Positions 39,048-49,649 of a DNA stretch of 64,000 nucleotides are shown here, in pieces (the first letter of the stretch is position 1; every line of letters starts with the position of its first letter). Origin of the DNA: Epiperipatus broadwayi. Taxonomy: Eukaryota; Onychophora; Udeonychophora; Euonychophora; Peripatidae. The stretch lies in contig JAQFVV010012546.1 in NCBI GenBank assembly GCA_028023455.1, positions 2,658,081 to 2,722,080 of the forward strand. Reading direction: 5' to 3'. Position numbers and translations under genes: made by a program. Under the pieces are notes generated by a model that was given only the letters and a program-made list of their open reading frames with translations, was not told the origin of the DNA and did not search any database.

Positions 39048-39492
39048 GGAAGTTTTGGCTCCATCCGCCTGTCCACTTTCATAATTTTATATATGGAAGA
39101 TTAGATGTAAGGTATTATTTGATAGAGAGTTGGCCAGTCCTATTGAAGCCATTTTCTTAAAGTTATTATATAAAGCTAAAGAAAGTGATCTAAGAACATG
39201 CCTGCCTAGCCTTGCTGAACAAACATGGAATCAATTAAATATTTAGCAATAGCCATGTATATTATTTATTCATGACACTCAAACTTTACATGCTATGGGA
39301 TTTATATGCCATATTAGATCACCCCTGATAAGTAATGTAACATAATGTTTTACTTTAAATCCTATACTCATCATCTAGTTTAATAACTAATTAGTCTTTA
39401 ATGTGTCAGACATGATTGTAAACATGAACTCTATATTATAATGTATATTTTACTTTTTGTGCAAATAAAGATTATTTTGAAAAAAAAAAAGT
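39048..39492 (+). pseudogene. LINE (family B) 3' end, plus-strand copy
   Basis: The last codons read SPIEAIFLKLLYKAKESDLR, then TCLPSLAEQTWNQLNI and a TAG at about 39245, followed by the 3' UTR and ATTTTGAAAAAAAAAA. Only about 65 codons of ORF2 are kept. It aligns with 5164-5600 on the minus strand and fixes the 3' terminus as the A-run. Severely 5' truncated. Confidence 0.8.
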
Positions 39493-40189
39493 AAAATAAA
39501 TATAAAATAAGATGGATAAAAATGTCATTTACTAAATAAGTAAAAATGAAATGGTAATTAATACCTAGTAATAAACAGGAACATAATACCAAAGAGTACA
39601 AAGAAGTCATCAGAAACAAAGCCACTCATTAACAAGTATGGTCATTCCAATTGTGAGAAAAAATAAAGACAAGAAACAACAACAATAATAATCAGATGTT
39701 ATTATTAATAATAATACAATACAGATAAGGGATTGTGATGACTGTAAAAGTCAATCTATGAATCATAAATACATGATGTATATTTATTCATTTGATATTT
39801 TGCCACACTTTCTTTCATTTCTGCAGAAAGCTTTTCTTTCTAAAATACTTCTGGACTATATATAAATGTAGATATCTAATGTATTCTATGCTCAGATATA
39901 TTTTACTAATGAAATCAACCAGTGTTGCTCTACTTTAAAGATGCTTTAACATAATTTTCATAATATAAACATGCTTTTTCTTTCATAAAAAAATAACATT
40001 CTAATATTCAGCATAAAATACTTTTTAGAATGTTTGTAATTTTTCATTTGTTTCATATATTTAGTTCTGTGAAGATGCAATTTTACAATACTAGACTCTA
40101 TAGCATCTCATACAAAATATGAAAAAAATATATTGTATGGTTTTATGATCTTGCTACCATATATTAAATTTTTTATAAAGCAGTCTTAA

Positions 40190-40545
40190 TGTATGTGGGA
40201 CTCAAACTCAGACTTTCATATGACCCTCAACTCTCCATGCCATCTCATATTGCTGAGTCACCTGATCACACACATGCTGAAAAGATAAATAATCACCAAT
40301 ATATTTTTGCTACACCGACACTCATCTGTTGGTCCAGATTCCATCTCTACACATATATAAAATCAGTGCTCAGCTTTATATTAAAATAGCCAATCTTCAT
40401 ACTTTAATGGACAGGCTTCACACTTCCCCAACCCACAACTCTTCAGCCTTCCATTTCATTGAAAATCTGATGTTGTAACATTCAAAGCCCACATCTTAAA
40501 TAATCTTTTTCAAACACTCTTTTTTTATGCCAAAAGATAATTTAA
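40190..40545. repeat. Dispersed repeat family E, copy
   Basis: The order GGGACTCAAACTCAGACTTT, ACACACATGCTGAAAAGATA, CACCAATATATTTTTGC, ACTCATCTGTTGGTCCAG, AAAATCAGTGCTCAGC, CTTTAATGGACAGGCTTC follows the 33725 copy. Confidence 0.6.
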
Positions 40546-41099
40546 GTTTCCCTATCATACAATAAATTTGGTAAATCAAAAACTCTACAAACAATAAATT
40601 TAATTGCAGTAGCTTCATTACTATGATAAAATATTCTATGCTCTAACTTTGTAAAAGCAGCATTGACATATTGGCATCTGTATTGCACTTCAAATCCACT
40701 TTCAACTCAAACTTCTTAAGTTGATAATCTCCAAAACTAAAACTGCCAGAGGATTTTTTTCTCAACTTTGACTGATGAAGGATTTGAATTTTTTGATTAT
40801 TAATTATTATACAAAATTCTACATATATTACATTCAAAATATTTAATGTATATTTTGTAGATTGTTTTTAATTGATAAAATAGCACATTTATAAACATAT
40901 TGTACATTTAGGTCAAAATTATGCAAGTTCTTTTTCTTGCTTTTAAATGTTATAAACTATTTTTTTATCTCAAACCTATATCACATTTTAATACTTGCTT
41001 TATGAAGCTACATAATAGCATTTCCAATGATCACTGCCATAAAATCAAAATCAAATTTGAAACTAGTTAACACCAGTTTTTATTTTATGTGTTTTAGAT

Positions 41100-42000
41100 T
41101 TTTCACCCTTAATAAGAACTCTCCTTAATTCTTCCATGTAGAAACTGAGTACTAGAAATATATTTTTTTGGGCAAGCAATTAATTTGAAACACTGCCATA
41201 GACATGTTTGATTAATAGACTCAAATATCTTAATCAAATTAGTATAAGCATTACATAAACATTCCCTTGATTCTGACAACATTTTGTGCATCTCTTGGCA
41301 ACAAAATTTAAGTCTATTATATGTATTCATTATCAAAAATCCATTTTTTATAATTATTCATCTTTGACTAGAAGCAATTTATTCAATAAAATACTTGAAA
41401 GCACTTTCTCTGAAGTGAATAATAATGATATTCCATAATAATTACTGTAGTCTTGTCTATCGTCTTCATTTATAAATACTGGAATAATAGAAGTATCCTT
41501 GAGATTAATTATTTACAATATCATCACCATATTTTAAAGTTTCTCATTAAAAATTGCAACTATTTTATTGTTAAAATTACAAAGAGCTATTTTACTTTTA
41601 CTAAACTGAATGTCTTGACCAAATATAAATGAATTTTTGTACCTTTATATAAAAAGCTGGTTAAAAAACTTGCTCCAACTGTCCAAAATATCATTTCTTT
41701 ATATAAAAGTGGGCCATCAATGACATCATTTTTTAGATTTATATATTATTTTTAATGCATAAAAAGATCATTAAAAGTCATTAGTAATCAATATCTATAT
41801 CTTATCTTATTAGCAGTTTTAATATATCAATCACTTTAATCATTCATTTCAAAACTTCTGCCTTTAAATCTTTATATTGATTATAAAAATCCATATTTCA
41901 TTTATTAATCTGTCATGCAAAAAAGATTATATTTTTTAATTAGGTGACTAATAATATCATTATCAAAGAAATAGTCAAATAACATTTTTGTGAAGCCTAA
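41100..42000 (-). pseudogene. LINE (family D) reverse-transcriptase fragment, copy 2
   Basis: On the minus strand, from about 41560 downward: LKDTSIIPVF...EDDRQDYSNYYGISL, then KVLSSILLNKLL, then AYTNLIKIFESINQTCLW and FKLIACPKKYISS. This is the order of the first reverse-transcriptase blocks of non-LTR retrotransposons (DASIIxxxKxKxRxDCxNYRGISLLS, KxxxxILLNRLL, AFxDLxKAFDxVNRxxLWxxLxxxGCPxKFI). The aspartate of the first catalytic block (DLxKAFD) is replaced (NLIKIFE), and stops and frameshifts are frequent. The part above 41560 is too decayed to assign confidently. A shorter copy lies at 25450-26250. Confidence 0.75.
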
Positions 42001-42004
42001 AATA

Positions 42005-42915
42005 TATTTACTCTATTCATAGCACATTCTTTAAGAATTTTTATACCTTATAAATATGCCATTATTGAATGTACAAATTAGTAACTTTAAATGTTAATAG
42101 CTATTTAAAAGTAGTAGTAATAACAGATGCTTGTAAAAAACAAGGATCATGTTTTTTAATTAATATGATTGGGGTAAAATCTATTTTTGATGCATCTACT
42201 ATTTTGGATTTTGAGCATTGTAGTCTATGATCTTTCCTACAACCTACACTTGTAAGTGCCTATGTAATAAGAATTTATTTTGTAACCTGATTTCTGACTA
42301 TACTGTAATCTATTAGCTGCTATTGTTTTGAATTGGATGCATCCATACTTATTTATAGAAAAATTCTTTCAAAACAAAGTGTTTATGATAATCAAGTTAT
42401 ATTAAAACATAATAACATTATTTTCCACAATTTTCTGTCAAGTTGATTGAACCAATATAAATATTATTTTTTTAAAAAAATTAGTTTTTTAATGAATTAA
42501 TGCTACCCAGAAAGGAATAAAAGTTTTTTTTTCTCACATTTCTGAAACTTATGTTAAAGTATATGCACTAATTAAATGATTACTAGTACTATTGTACAAT
42601 TCATGTCTTAATACCACTAGTCTATCACTAATTTAACCTAAGAATTCCAAAATTAAAATAAATTTAATTACAGCTTGCAGAAAATCTATCACCATTTACT
42701 CCTGTTTACTGGATGATCTATCTCCAAAAAACTTGTAGTTCTTTTAATTATATATGAAGATACTTTCTAAAAAAAAACAAATCACAATTGTTGACCACTT
42801 TTCAACTATAAAAAATGTCTTCTATTCTGGTGTTGAAGAGTTTGCATCATGTTAAGTTTTCCCATTGTATGTATCTATATTTAGGGAAGGGGATTTAAAA
42901 CAGCATTGCTTCATG
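42005..42915. other. AT-rich non-coding DNA
   Basis: May include further decayed 5' sequence of the family D LINE, but no block is recognisable. Confidence 0.4.
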
Positions 42916-42916
42916 A

Positions 42917-43091
<175 letters not shown>

Positions 43092-43191
43092 TCATGAGAG
43101 TAGCAGCTTTTATTATGTAATTGTAAAGTCAACTTTCGAGTGTTTCGGCACTATTATAAAAAAAGCTTATCATAAATGCATTTTGAATCAA

Positions 43192-43234
43192 GCTTAGTGC
43201 TTTTGAGGACCACTTATGACCTCACATTTATAGC
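43192..43234 (-). ncRNA. Non-canonical hammerhead-like fold, inverted arm
   Basis: Minus strand: GCUAUAAAUGUGA, stem GAGG/CCUC with a long loop, then CAAAAGCACUAAGC. Stem I GCU/AGC. Confidence 0.4.
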
Positions 43235-43316
43235 AATATAATGGATTTTATAATTTGAAAGCATTTGAATAAACCTTTCACATATATACACACGCGCAAC
43301 CCACATAAATATTATT

Positions 43317-43360
43317 GCTATGAATATGAGGTCATAAATAGTCCTTAAAAATGCTAAGCC
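43317..43360 (+). ncRNA. Non-canonical hammerhead-like fold, sense arm
   Basis: GCUAUGAAUAUGA, stem AGG/CCU, then UAAAAAUGCUAAGCC. The A-box is degraded compared with 28423. Confidence 0.4.
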
Positions 43361-43404
43361 TGATTCAAAACACATGTATTATAAGCTTTTCTTTCAATAG
43401 CATC

Positions 43405-44290
43405 TAAGTGCTTGAAAGTTTAATATTAATCATTATGTTTACAAATTTATTCTTTTTAGGATTATTTATTGCAGTATTTATTACAATAAAGATAGCATTT
43501 TCCACTAATGATAAAGGGATCGCCAACAGTTGTTATATTAAGAAGATACTCATGAAATATTTGTTTAGTAAACGGTAGCCTATGAATTTTTTAATAATAT
43601 TATATTATTATCCTTTACATTAAGTATTTTTATTCTTTAATTTAATTGCAGATTTTAATTCATCTGGTGTGGGTTTTTTTCTTCTTTCTACTATTTACTA
43701 ATGGTTCGATATATTTAAATACTTTTTTATACAAATTATTTTCTAAATTCTCATAAAATATCATTGTTATTTTAATAAAATGTTATAAATTACATCTGTA
43801 TTCTTTTTAACAATATTCAGCATATTTTTAAATCAATAATATGAACAAATGGTTGATCACAGACAGAAGAAAAGATGGAAGTAATAAGAAAATCAATATG
43901 CACAGAAACCTAAAAGATGCTAAACAAAATTCGATATTTTTTAGTAGCTAAAATAAAAATATTCTTTAGTTAAAATCTATTAACTTAGTTACAATATTGA
44001 TTTAATAAATCACATTATTCTTATACTATGCTTATGATAATATAATTGTTATGCAACAGATTTATCATATTATTTATTTAATTATTATAAGCTCAGTTGG
44101 TCAGCTTATATGATGTTTAAGCACCAGAGTGAGTAGTTGAGCACAAACCAGCTTTTTTTAAATGTTTTCTTTAATTTTAATTGTTTCAGAAAACTTTAAT
44201 TCATAAGTTTATAATTTTTTTTAGAATAAGTTTATAACTTTTACTAGTTATAAAATTTGATCAGGGCATTTCATATTATTAAATAATAGT
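43405..44290. other. AT-rich non-coding DNA
   Basis: A weak tRNA A-box-like stretch (AAGCTCAGTTGGTCAGC) at 44091 lacks a B box. No gene seen. Confidence 0.45.
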
Positions 44291-44294
44291 TTAA

Positions 44295-44433
44295 TACAAT
44301 GTTTAAATGTTTTTTTTATATGTCATAGCATCATCCGAGAGGCGAACCCATAACCGTCTGCAACCAACTACTTGCTTGCAAGGCTGCTGTGATGACCTCT
44401 CGGCTAACAATGCTTGACTACAATGTTTAAATG
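44295..44433 (-). mobile_element. tRNA-derived SINE, copy 4, with 15-bp TSD
   Basis: The SINE occupies 44310-44418 on the minus strand: GTCAAGCATTGTTAGCCGAG ... GGGTTCGCCTCTCGGATGAT, then GACATATAAAAAAAA. A perfect 15-bp TSD, TACAATGTTTAAATG, lies at 44295-44309 and 44419-44433. Its 5' end and the adjacent TSD copy are also present, inverted, at 45294-45326. Confidence 0.92.
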
Positions 44434-45326
44434 TTAGCTGAAATTTTACTACTATTTTAAATCAACATCATGAATTTTACATTAAAAATACTTACTGCAC
44501 CATTACTTAACAATATATAAGCCATATATAGATATAAATTGGTTTGGTGGCTTTTGAAGTGAATCCTTATTATGCATAACACTGATTGCAATTTTCCCCA
44601 TTGTTTTCTATTCTTCTGTTATGATGAGATAGTATTTCAGATTGAAATTGTGTGCAAAATGGATAATATGTATAATTGAAGGGTGGACAAGTGTTATTTG
44701 TTAATTACATAATTTAATCCATTGGTTGTTGTTATTGATATTAATGTATCCCCATTTCACTTTACTTGAAAGTCTTCAGTTGTTTAGCTTAATATAGGCT
44801 CATACCATTGTGAATCTCTACTTCCATCAGTCTTCTTTCTTTAGTAATTGGGATAATGGAAATATGTATTTGTACAATCACATTTAAAGAAGACTGATGA
44901 AAGTAGAGATTCACAATGGTATGAGCCTATATTAAGCTAAACAACTGAAGAAAATAAAGTAAAGTGAAATGGGGATACATTAATATCAATAACAACAACC
45001 AATGGATTAAATTATGTAATTAACAAATAACACTTGTCCACCCTTCAATTATACACATTATCCATTTTGCACACAATTTCAATCTGAAATACTATCTCAT
45101 CATAACAGAAGCATAGAAAACAATGGGGAAAATTGCAATCAATGTTATGCATAATAAGGATTCACTTCAAGGGCCATCAAACCAATTTATATCTATATAT
45201 GGTTTATATATTGTTATGTAATGGTGCAGTAAGTATTTTTAATGTAAAATTCATGATTCTGATTTAAAGTAGTAGTAAAATTGGAGCTAACATTTAAACA
45301 TTGTAGTCAAGCATTGTTAGCCGAGA
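44398..45326. repeat. 0.93-kb inverted duplication that includes 21 bp of a SINE
   Basis: The left arm 44398-44845 and right arm about 44880-45326 are inverted copies with few differences, around a loop of about 35 bp (AATTGGGATAATGGAAATAT). The outermost 21 bp of each arm are the SINE start (TCTCGGCTAACAATGCTTGA and its inverse). Near the arm centres the sequence CTGAAGA, CTTT, CAAGT, AAAG, TGAAA (complement, about 44758-44785) resembles a hammerhead core, but no stem I is evident. The plan resembles the Penelope-related fold-backs. Confidence 0.85.
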
Positions 45327-45329
45327 ATT

Positions 45330-46450
45330 CCAACTTCATTTTTTTTCTCTTTTTTTCTAATTATTTTGTTCTTTGCACCTTTTTTTTCTAATTAGAATGG
45401 ACATATTTATTATAAAGATTGCTATTTGTGATGATGACTTTCTGTATGGTTTATTGCAATGAAAGTGTGTCATATGAAAGAATTAAACATCATCACTTTA
45501 TAACTCATCTCTTCCAACTTCAATGCATGAACATAATCTAAATCAAAATGGCACATCATTTGATTATGTATAAAGATAATGGTAATTTTACAAAGAATGA
45601 AAGATATGATGAAGTAAATAATTGGTTTTATTTCTTATATATAAAATATATTATAAATAGACTAATAAGATATATTTTGTAAAAAAAAAAAAAGATTTCA
45701 ACACAAAGTAAAGTTTAGTTTCGAATTTACAGTGAGAAATTACTTGACAATAACAAAAGAAACCTCATGGTACTATTTGGAGGCATTTAAATTTACATTT
45801 CAATCAAAATGGCATGCATCTGCACATCAATGTAGCATATATATAAAGGAAACCTATATCATGAATCATGTGACTTAATTAACTTGTATTTACAAATATT
45901 AGCACATTCATTATAATATATATGCGAACATATATATTTTCTGCATATAAAAATAAATAAATAACATTATACTTTAGTTTAAAGTAAAGGCATTAATTGA
46001 TTTTTTTTTCCGATATACTTTTGAAATAATGCTGCAAGTAAAGTAGTAGCACTTTCAATAATACTTATGATACCTTCAGGTTTTAATGGTCATCATTTTT
46101 AAAATGATGCCATTTTTGATTAAAAATACATATAATATTTCACAAAGTCAAACCATGTAAAGACAAACTCTTGATAAATAAATATGAAAGTAACTCATGA
46201 ACTCAGATTATGCAGAAGTATATCATTTTCTACACTAATGATATAATGGTTGCTTCAGATTACAATCATATGCTTTGTATCACAGTTAGTACATTCATCT
46301 GATAAACATAGATTAATCTGAGATTTTTACCTGTAGCTGATTATTTGCCAATATTGGATGATTATCAGATAGGTTATGGTTTTGCTTCTTGCAAATAAGA
46401 TTTGAAACTGATTTGTGACTGGATAAATATCTTGAAATTTCACTAAACAA
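45330..46450. other. AT-rich DNA with one fold-back remnant
   Basis: 45855-45900 (TATATCATGAATCATGTGAC, then CTTGTATTTACAAATATTAG) resembles the 3' end of the hammerhead element at 47 kb (CATTTGTAAATACAAGC, ATCATGTGAT) and may be a solo end. No gene. Confidence 0.4.
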
Positions 46451-46612
46451 ATTTTCCTGAAGGTTTGTGATGATGGTATATTAAATGTGATAAAATGAAA
46501 TAAAAAATCAAGTCAGATATCACATGACCTAATTTTAATAAAGCTCATATTTACAAATGTTATATATAGAGCTTGCAAAACAAGCTCTTAACAAGATTTG
46601 AGAATATTCTCA

Positions 46613-46652
46613 ACCCCAGACCGGTTTCTGCATCTAGCATTGTCAGTGAGGT
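46613..46652 (-). ncRNA. Type-I hammerhead ribozyme, inverted unit, core mutated
   Basis: Minus strand: ACCUCA, CUGACAA, UGC-UAGAU-GCA, GAA, ACCGGU, C, UGGGGU. Stem III is the perfect palindrome ACCGGU. A replaces the essential G8 (CUGACAA), so cleavage is not expected. Confidence 0.75.
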
Positions 46653-46960
46653 GCCAGGATATTCATTAGATTAAAAATACTAGGACAAGCCCAGCATTTT
46701 ATCCAATGTATAACTATTGAGAAAAAAATCTAAAATTTTCAGACATCCATAGCTATTAAGGTTTAGCAACTTTATATTTCTAAAGCCATTAATATATGGT
46801 GGATCTGAATTTAGTTCAGTCCCATATGGCTATTTGAGTTAGATAGCTGGATTTTTAGACATATAGATGTCTAAAAATTTCAAATTTTCTTCTCAATAGT
46901 TATACATTAGATAAAGTGCTGGGCTTGTCCTAGTATTTTTAACCTAATGAATATGCTGGC

Positions 46961-47000
46961 ACCTCACTGATGATGCTGGATGCAGAAACTGGTCTGGGGT
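46961..47000 (+). ncRNA. Type-I hammerhead ribozyme, complete core
   Basis: The 40 nt read ACCUCA (stem I), CUGAUGA (46967-46973), stem II UGC-UGGAU-GCA (46974-46984), GAA (46985-46987), ACUGGU as stem III (46988-46993), C at the cleavage position (46994) and UGGGGU (46995-47000) closing stem I with one G-U pair. All invariant core positions are present. Stem II has only 3 bp, and stem III is too short for a stable monomer, but ACUGGU can pair with a second copy (through two G-U pairs), as in dimeric hammerheads of retroelements. Expected cleavage is after 46994. Activity is a prediction. Confidence 0.82.
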
Positions 47001-47338
47001 TGAGGATATTTTCAAAGCTTGTTAAGAGCTTGTTTTGTGAGCTCTATATATATAACATTTGTAAATACAAGCTTTATTAAAATTAGATCATGTGATATCT
47101 GACTTGATTTTTTATTATTTTATTTTTTACTATTTAGGCTTTGGTGATTTTATATTGCTAAAACTATTAATATATGGTGTATCTGAACTTAGTTCAGTCC
47201 CATATGGCTATTTGAGTTAGATAGCTGGCCTTTTAGACATATGGATGTCTGAAAATTTCAGATTTTCTTTTCAATATTTATACATTAGATAAAGTGCTGA
47301 GCTTGTCCTAGTATTTTTAATCTAATAAATATCCTGGC

Positions 47339-47378
47339 ACCTCACTGATGATGCCAAATGCAGAAACCAGTGTGGGGT
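47339..47378 (+). ncRNA. Type-I hammerhead ribozyme, second tandem unit, cleavage base changed
   Basis: ACCUCA, CUGAUGA, UGC-CAAAU-GCA, GAA, ACCAGU, G, UGGGGU. The core is intact except that the residue at the cleavage site is G, where hammerheads need A, C or U, so it should not cut. It lies 378 bp after the intact copy. Confidence 0.75.
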
Positions 47379-47772
47379 TGAGGATATTCTCAAAGCTTGT
47401 TAAGAGCTTGTTTTGTGAGCTCTCTATATAACATTAGATGTCATAATAAGTTGAACTATGTCCATCATCTATTAGTAAATATTGAAGGTTTAAAATTTTC
47501 TATACATTCAACATTTACTGATAGATGATGTAAATAGTTCAAAATATTATCACATTCACTCAGAAAAGATTGAATTCTCACGTTATGATTATATCATAAG
47601 TGTAAGTGTAAATGAAACTGTTAAAAAATAGGAATTTTTCTATATCAAATCATAAAAATTGGAGTTATATTTAATAAAATTGTCTGCTTATCATAAATAT
47701 TATAGTCATAATTATTAAACAATATTTTATTCATATCATCAAAGTTCTTGCATGCAAACATTTAAAATGAAA

Positions 47773-48135
47773 GACTGCACAATCAATAAACAATGAGGAT
47801 TGCCAATTACTCTACAAGCTTTATGATAAATGTTTAGCCAGAGCCAGCACTTAAAATATCTCTGTCAGGAACCCCTTCCCAAACCTCTGACCATGGTTTC
47901 ATGCTTTGGCATTCCTCAGAGAGGTGTCAGGCTAGGTTCAGACACTAGATCATGATAATAGACCATAGTCAGAGGTTTGGGAAGGGGTTCCTGACAGAGA
48001 TATTTTAAGTGCCGGCTCTGGCTAAGCATTTATCATAAAGCTTGTAGAGGAATTGGCAATCCTCACTGTTTATAACTTACAAGCTTAAGAGATAGGGTCA
48101 TGTGATCTATGACTTATTTTGACTACACAATCAAT
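47773..48135 (+). mobile_element. Fold-back element with 15-bp TSD
   Basis: The element (47788-48120) has arms GAGGATTGCCAATTACTCTA ... CCAGAGCCAGCACTTAAAAT and inverses around a centre near 47910 (GGTGTCAGGCTAGGTTCAGA). The TSD GACT(A/G)CACAATCAAT lies at 47773-47787 and 48121-48135. The right end, GGTCATGTGATCTATGACTT, carries the box shared by families A and the 46.5-kb element. No hammerhead core is recognisable. Confidence 0.8.
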
Positions 48136-48961
48136 GTTTTAAAATGTTTTTATATAATAAAAGTAACTGAAAGAATAATCATTAAGAAAGTCATGTGACA
48201 TTTGACCCCAAAAAGTGGTAAATTGAGCTTTGCTACCAGAAACATTTAACTTTCAAGTCTGTCATTTTATCATTAGAGTAAATGTCACAGAAGTTTTATG
48301 AAAATTAGTAGGAAAAATATACTAATTATTCTGTTTCTTGAATAGGACAAAAAGTAGCCAAGGTTGATGATCGTAATCATGAAGATTGTGAAACATTTTT
48401 GTAAATCAATAGATTCTATAATTACAATAAGATCAACATGAAAAATATTTATTTAAAAATAAATGCAAACAGGTAGAAATTAATACTTTTGAAATTAAAA
48501 AAAAAATGTATATTTTAAAAATATACTAAAAAATATAAATATAGATATTAATGGGTGAAATAGTTTGACTATCATTATTTTACCTTTAATTAACATCAAT
48601 ATATGAAAAATTATATTATTTATCTTAATTATAATATTTATAATAGTATATAAACTGATAATGATTTGAAATATTATTACTTAATATAATATGAGTCAAG
48701 TTTTTTTATATGCAATAAGTAAAATTAGATTTTTTTAATATTTTTAACCTCATTATTTTTAATTAAATATATTTAAGAAGTGCATCTTAATGAGGGAAAA
48801 GATAAAATAACCATGCTAATTTTTTCAAGAAGTTGTTATTCTGAAAGTCTCTGATACTTAGAAATAATGAATATAAAATGTTATATATATTTCTTATAAC
48901 ACGTCTTTCATATATACTTCAATGCAAACAAATTTTCTTAAAAACTTCTTTATTTTCCTTA

Positions 48962-48992
48962 CAGTTTTGACTGTCCAGCAGTCTTCACCAGA
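48962..48992 (-). ncRNA. Hammerhead-like core, inverted arm
   Basis: Minus strand: CUGGUGA, A, stem II GACUG-CUGGA-CAGUC, AAAAC. Stem II is perfect, but A6 is G and the GAAA box is AAAA. Confidence 0.55.
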
Positions 48993-49020
48993 GCTCTAAT
49001 TAGAGAAGAAGATTAGAGCT

Positions 49021-49050
49021 CTGATGAATACTGCTGGACAGTCGAAACTG
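49021..49050 (+). ncRNA. Hammerhead-like core, sense arm
   Basis: CUGAUGA, A, UACUG-CUGGA-CAGUC, GAAAC. Both boxes are intact and one stem II pair is lost. Like all B-type cores here it has one extra A before stem II relative to the canonical hammerhead, and I cannot see a good stem I. Confidence 0.55.
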
Positions 49051-49572
49051 TAAGGAAAATAAAGAGGTCTTAAAGAAAATTTGTTTGCATTGAAGTGTAT
49101 ATGAAAGAAGTGTTATAAGAAATATATATATGATTACATGAAGATATGCAAAGAAAGTGAAAGAGAAGAATAAGTTAATATAAAATGTTATAAAAACATA
49201 ATTGTACTGTACAATCTAAAACAATATAGGGATAAATGAGAAGGATAAGTGGTAATACAGCTAGAAACAATATTTTCATAGTTCATTATCACAACAATTA
49301 ACAGGCATTCCACCCAGTATGAATAAGTGCTTAAACTGCCTAAAAATATTTATTCTCAATGTTGCTTTCAGAGTTTCAATATAATATGACTCAAATTGTT
49401 TCTTATAGTATCAAGATTATTAGAAGTAATCATAGCCTTTATTGAAATGTTTTAGTATATTTTTCAGTTATATGCATGTAAAAACTTCACCTAAATAAAT
49501 ACAATTTATCCAACCTGCTTCAAACACTCTTTAGCAAAACTCTTTATTTGTACATATATATTTACAGCTACA

Positions 49573-49599
49573 TTTCGACTGACCTGCAGTCTTCTTCAG
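49573..49599 (-). ncRNA. Hammerhead-like core, inverted arm
   Basis: Minus strand: CUGAAGA, A, stem II GACUG-CAGGU-CAGUC, GAAAUGUAGC. Both boxes and stem II are intact (U7 may vary); the extra A before stem II remains. Confidence 0.6.
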
Positions 49600-49622
49600 A
49601 GCAAGTTTATTTTGATCATGCT

Positions 49623-49649
49623 CTGAAGAAGACTGCAGGTCAGTGAAAA
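49623..49649 (+). ncRNA. Hammerhead-like core, sense arm, one base lost
   Basis: CUGAAGA, A, GACUG-CAGGU-CAGU, GAAAA. The last base of stem II is deleted. Confidence 0.55.

Larger units (their letters stand above)
43155..43400 (+). mobile_element. Fold-back element carrying the non-canonical fold (third family)
   Basis: The arms AAGCTTATCATAAATGCATT / AATACATGTGTTTTGAATC-type sequences are inverted around a centre near 43275. Each arm has the fold described at 28423: 43192-43234 on the minus strand and 43317-43360 on the plus strand. No coding part and no clear TSD; the left edge lies close to the microsatellite. Confidence 0.6.
46480..47446 (+). mobile_element. Hammerhead-bearing tandem/fold-back (retrozyme-like) element
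   Basis: The element (46494-47432, 939 bp) lies between 14-bp repeats ATTA(A/G)ATGT(G/C)ATAA at 46480-46493 and 47433-47446. It has an inverted unit (about 46494-46750), a sense unit (about 46755-47120) and a second sense unit in tandem (about 47135-47432). The sense units share TTAGTTCAGTCCCATATGGC, GAGCTTGTTTTGTGAGCTC and one hammerhead each, 378 bp apart. Non-coding. Tandem hammerhead repeats of a few hundred bp are the hallmark of retrozymes and of Penelope-like element repeats; relation to the local Penelope fragments is inferred from structure and TSD type, not from coding sequence. Confidence 0.82.
46455..47575. mobile_element. Fold-back element family C, copy 2, split by a nested insertion
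   Basis: The left piece 46462-46493 (GGTTTGTGATGATGGTATAT) and right piece 47433-47575 (ATAATAAGTTGAACTATGTC ... TAGTTCAAAATATTATCAC) together match the ends of the copy at 28711-29070. The hammerhead-bearing element at 46494-47432 lies between them, so family C was present first. Confidence 0.6.
48870..49192 (+). mobile_element. Fold-back element family B1 with 16-bp TSD and hammerhead cores
   Basis: The element (48886-49176) is bounded by perfect 16-bp repeats, AATATAAAATGTTATA. The arms (TTTCTTATAACACGTCTTTC ... TTTATTTTCCTTACAG and inverses) pair around the TTAGAGAAGAAGATTAG centre near 49000. The sense arm extends about 50 bp past the pairing (AGATATGCAAAGAAAGTGAA), marking the 3' end. 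Each arm has a hammerhead-like core. Confidence 0.85.

Noticed and set aside
44088-44150. tRNA-like AAGCTCAGTTGGTCAGC
   Set aside because: It has the A box only; the remainder does not fold as a tRNA.
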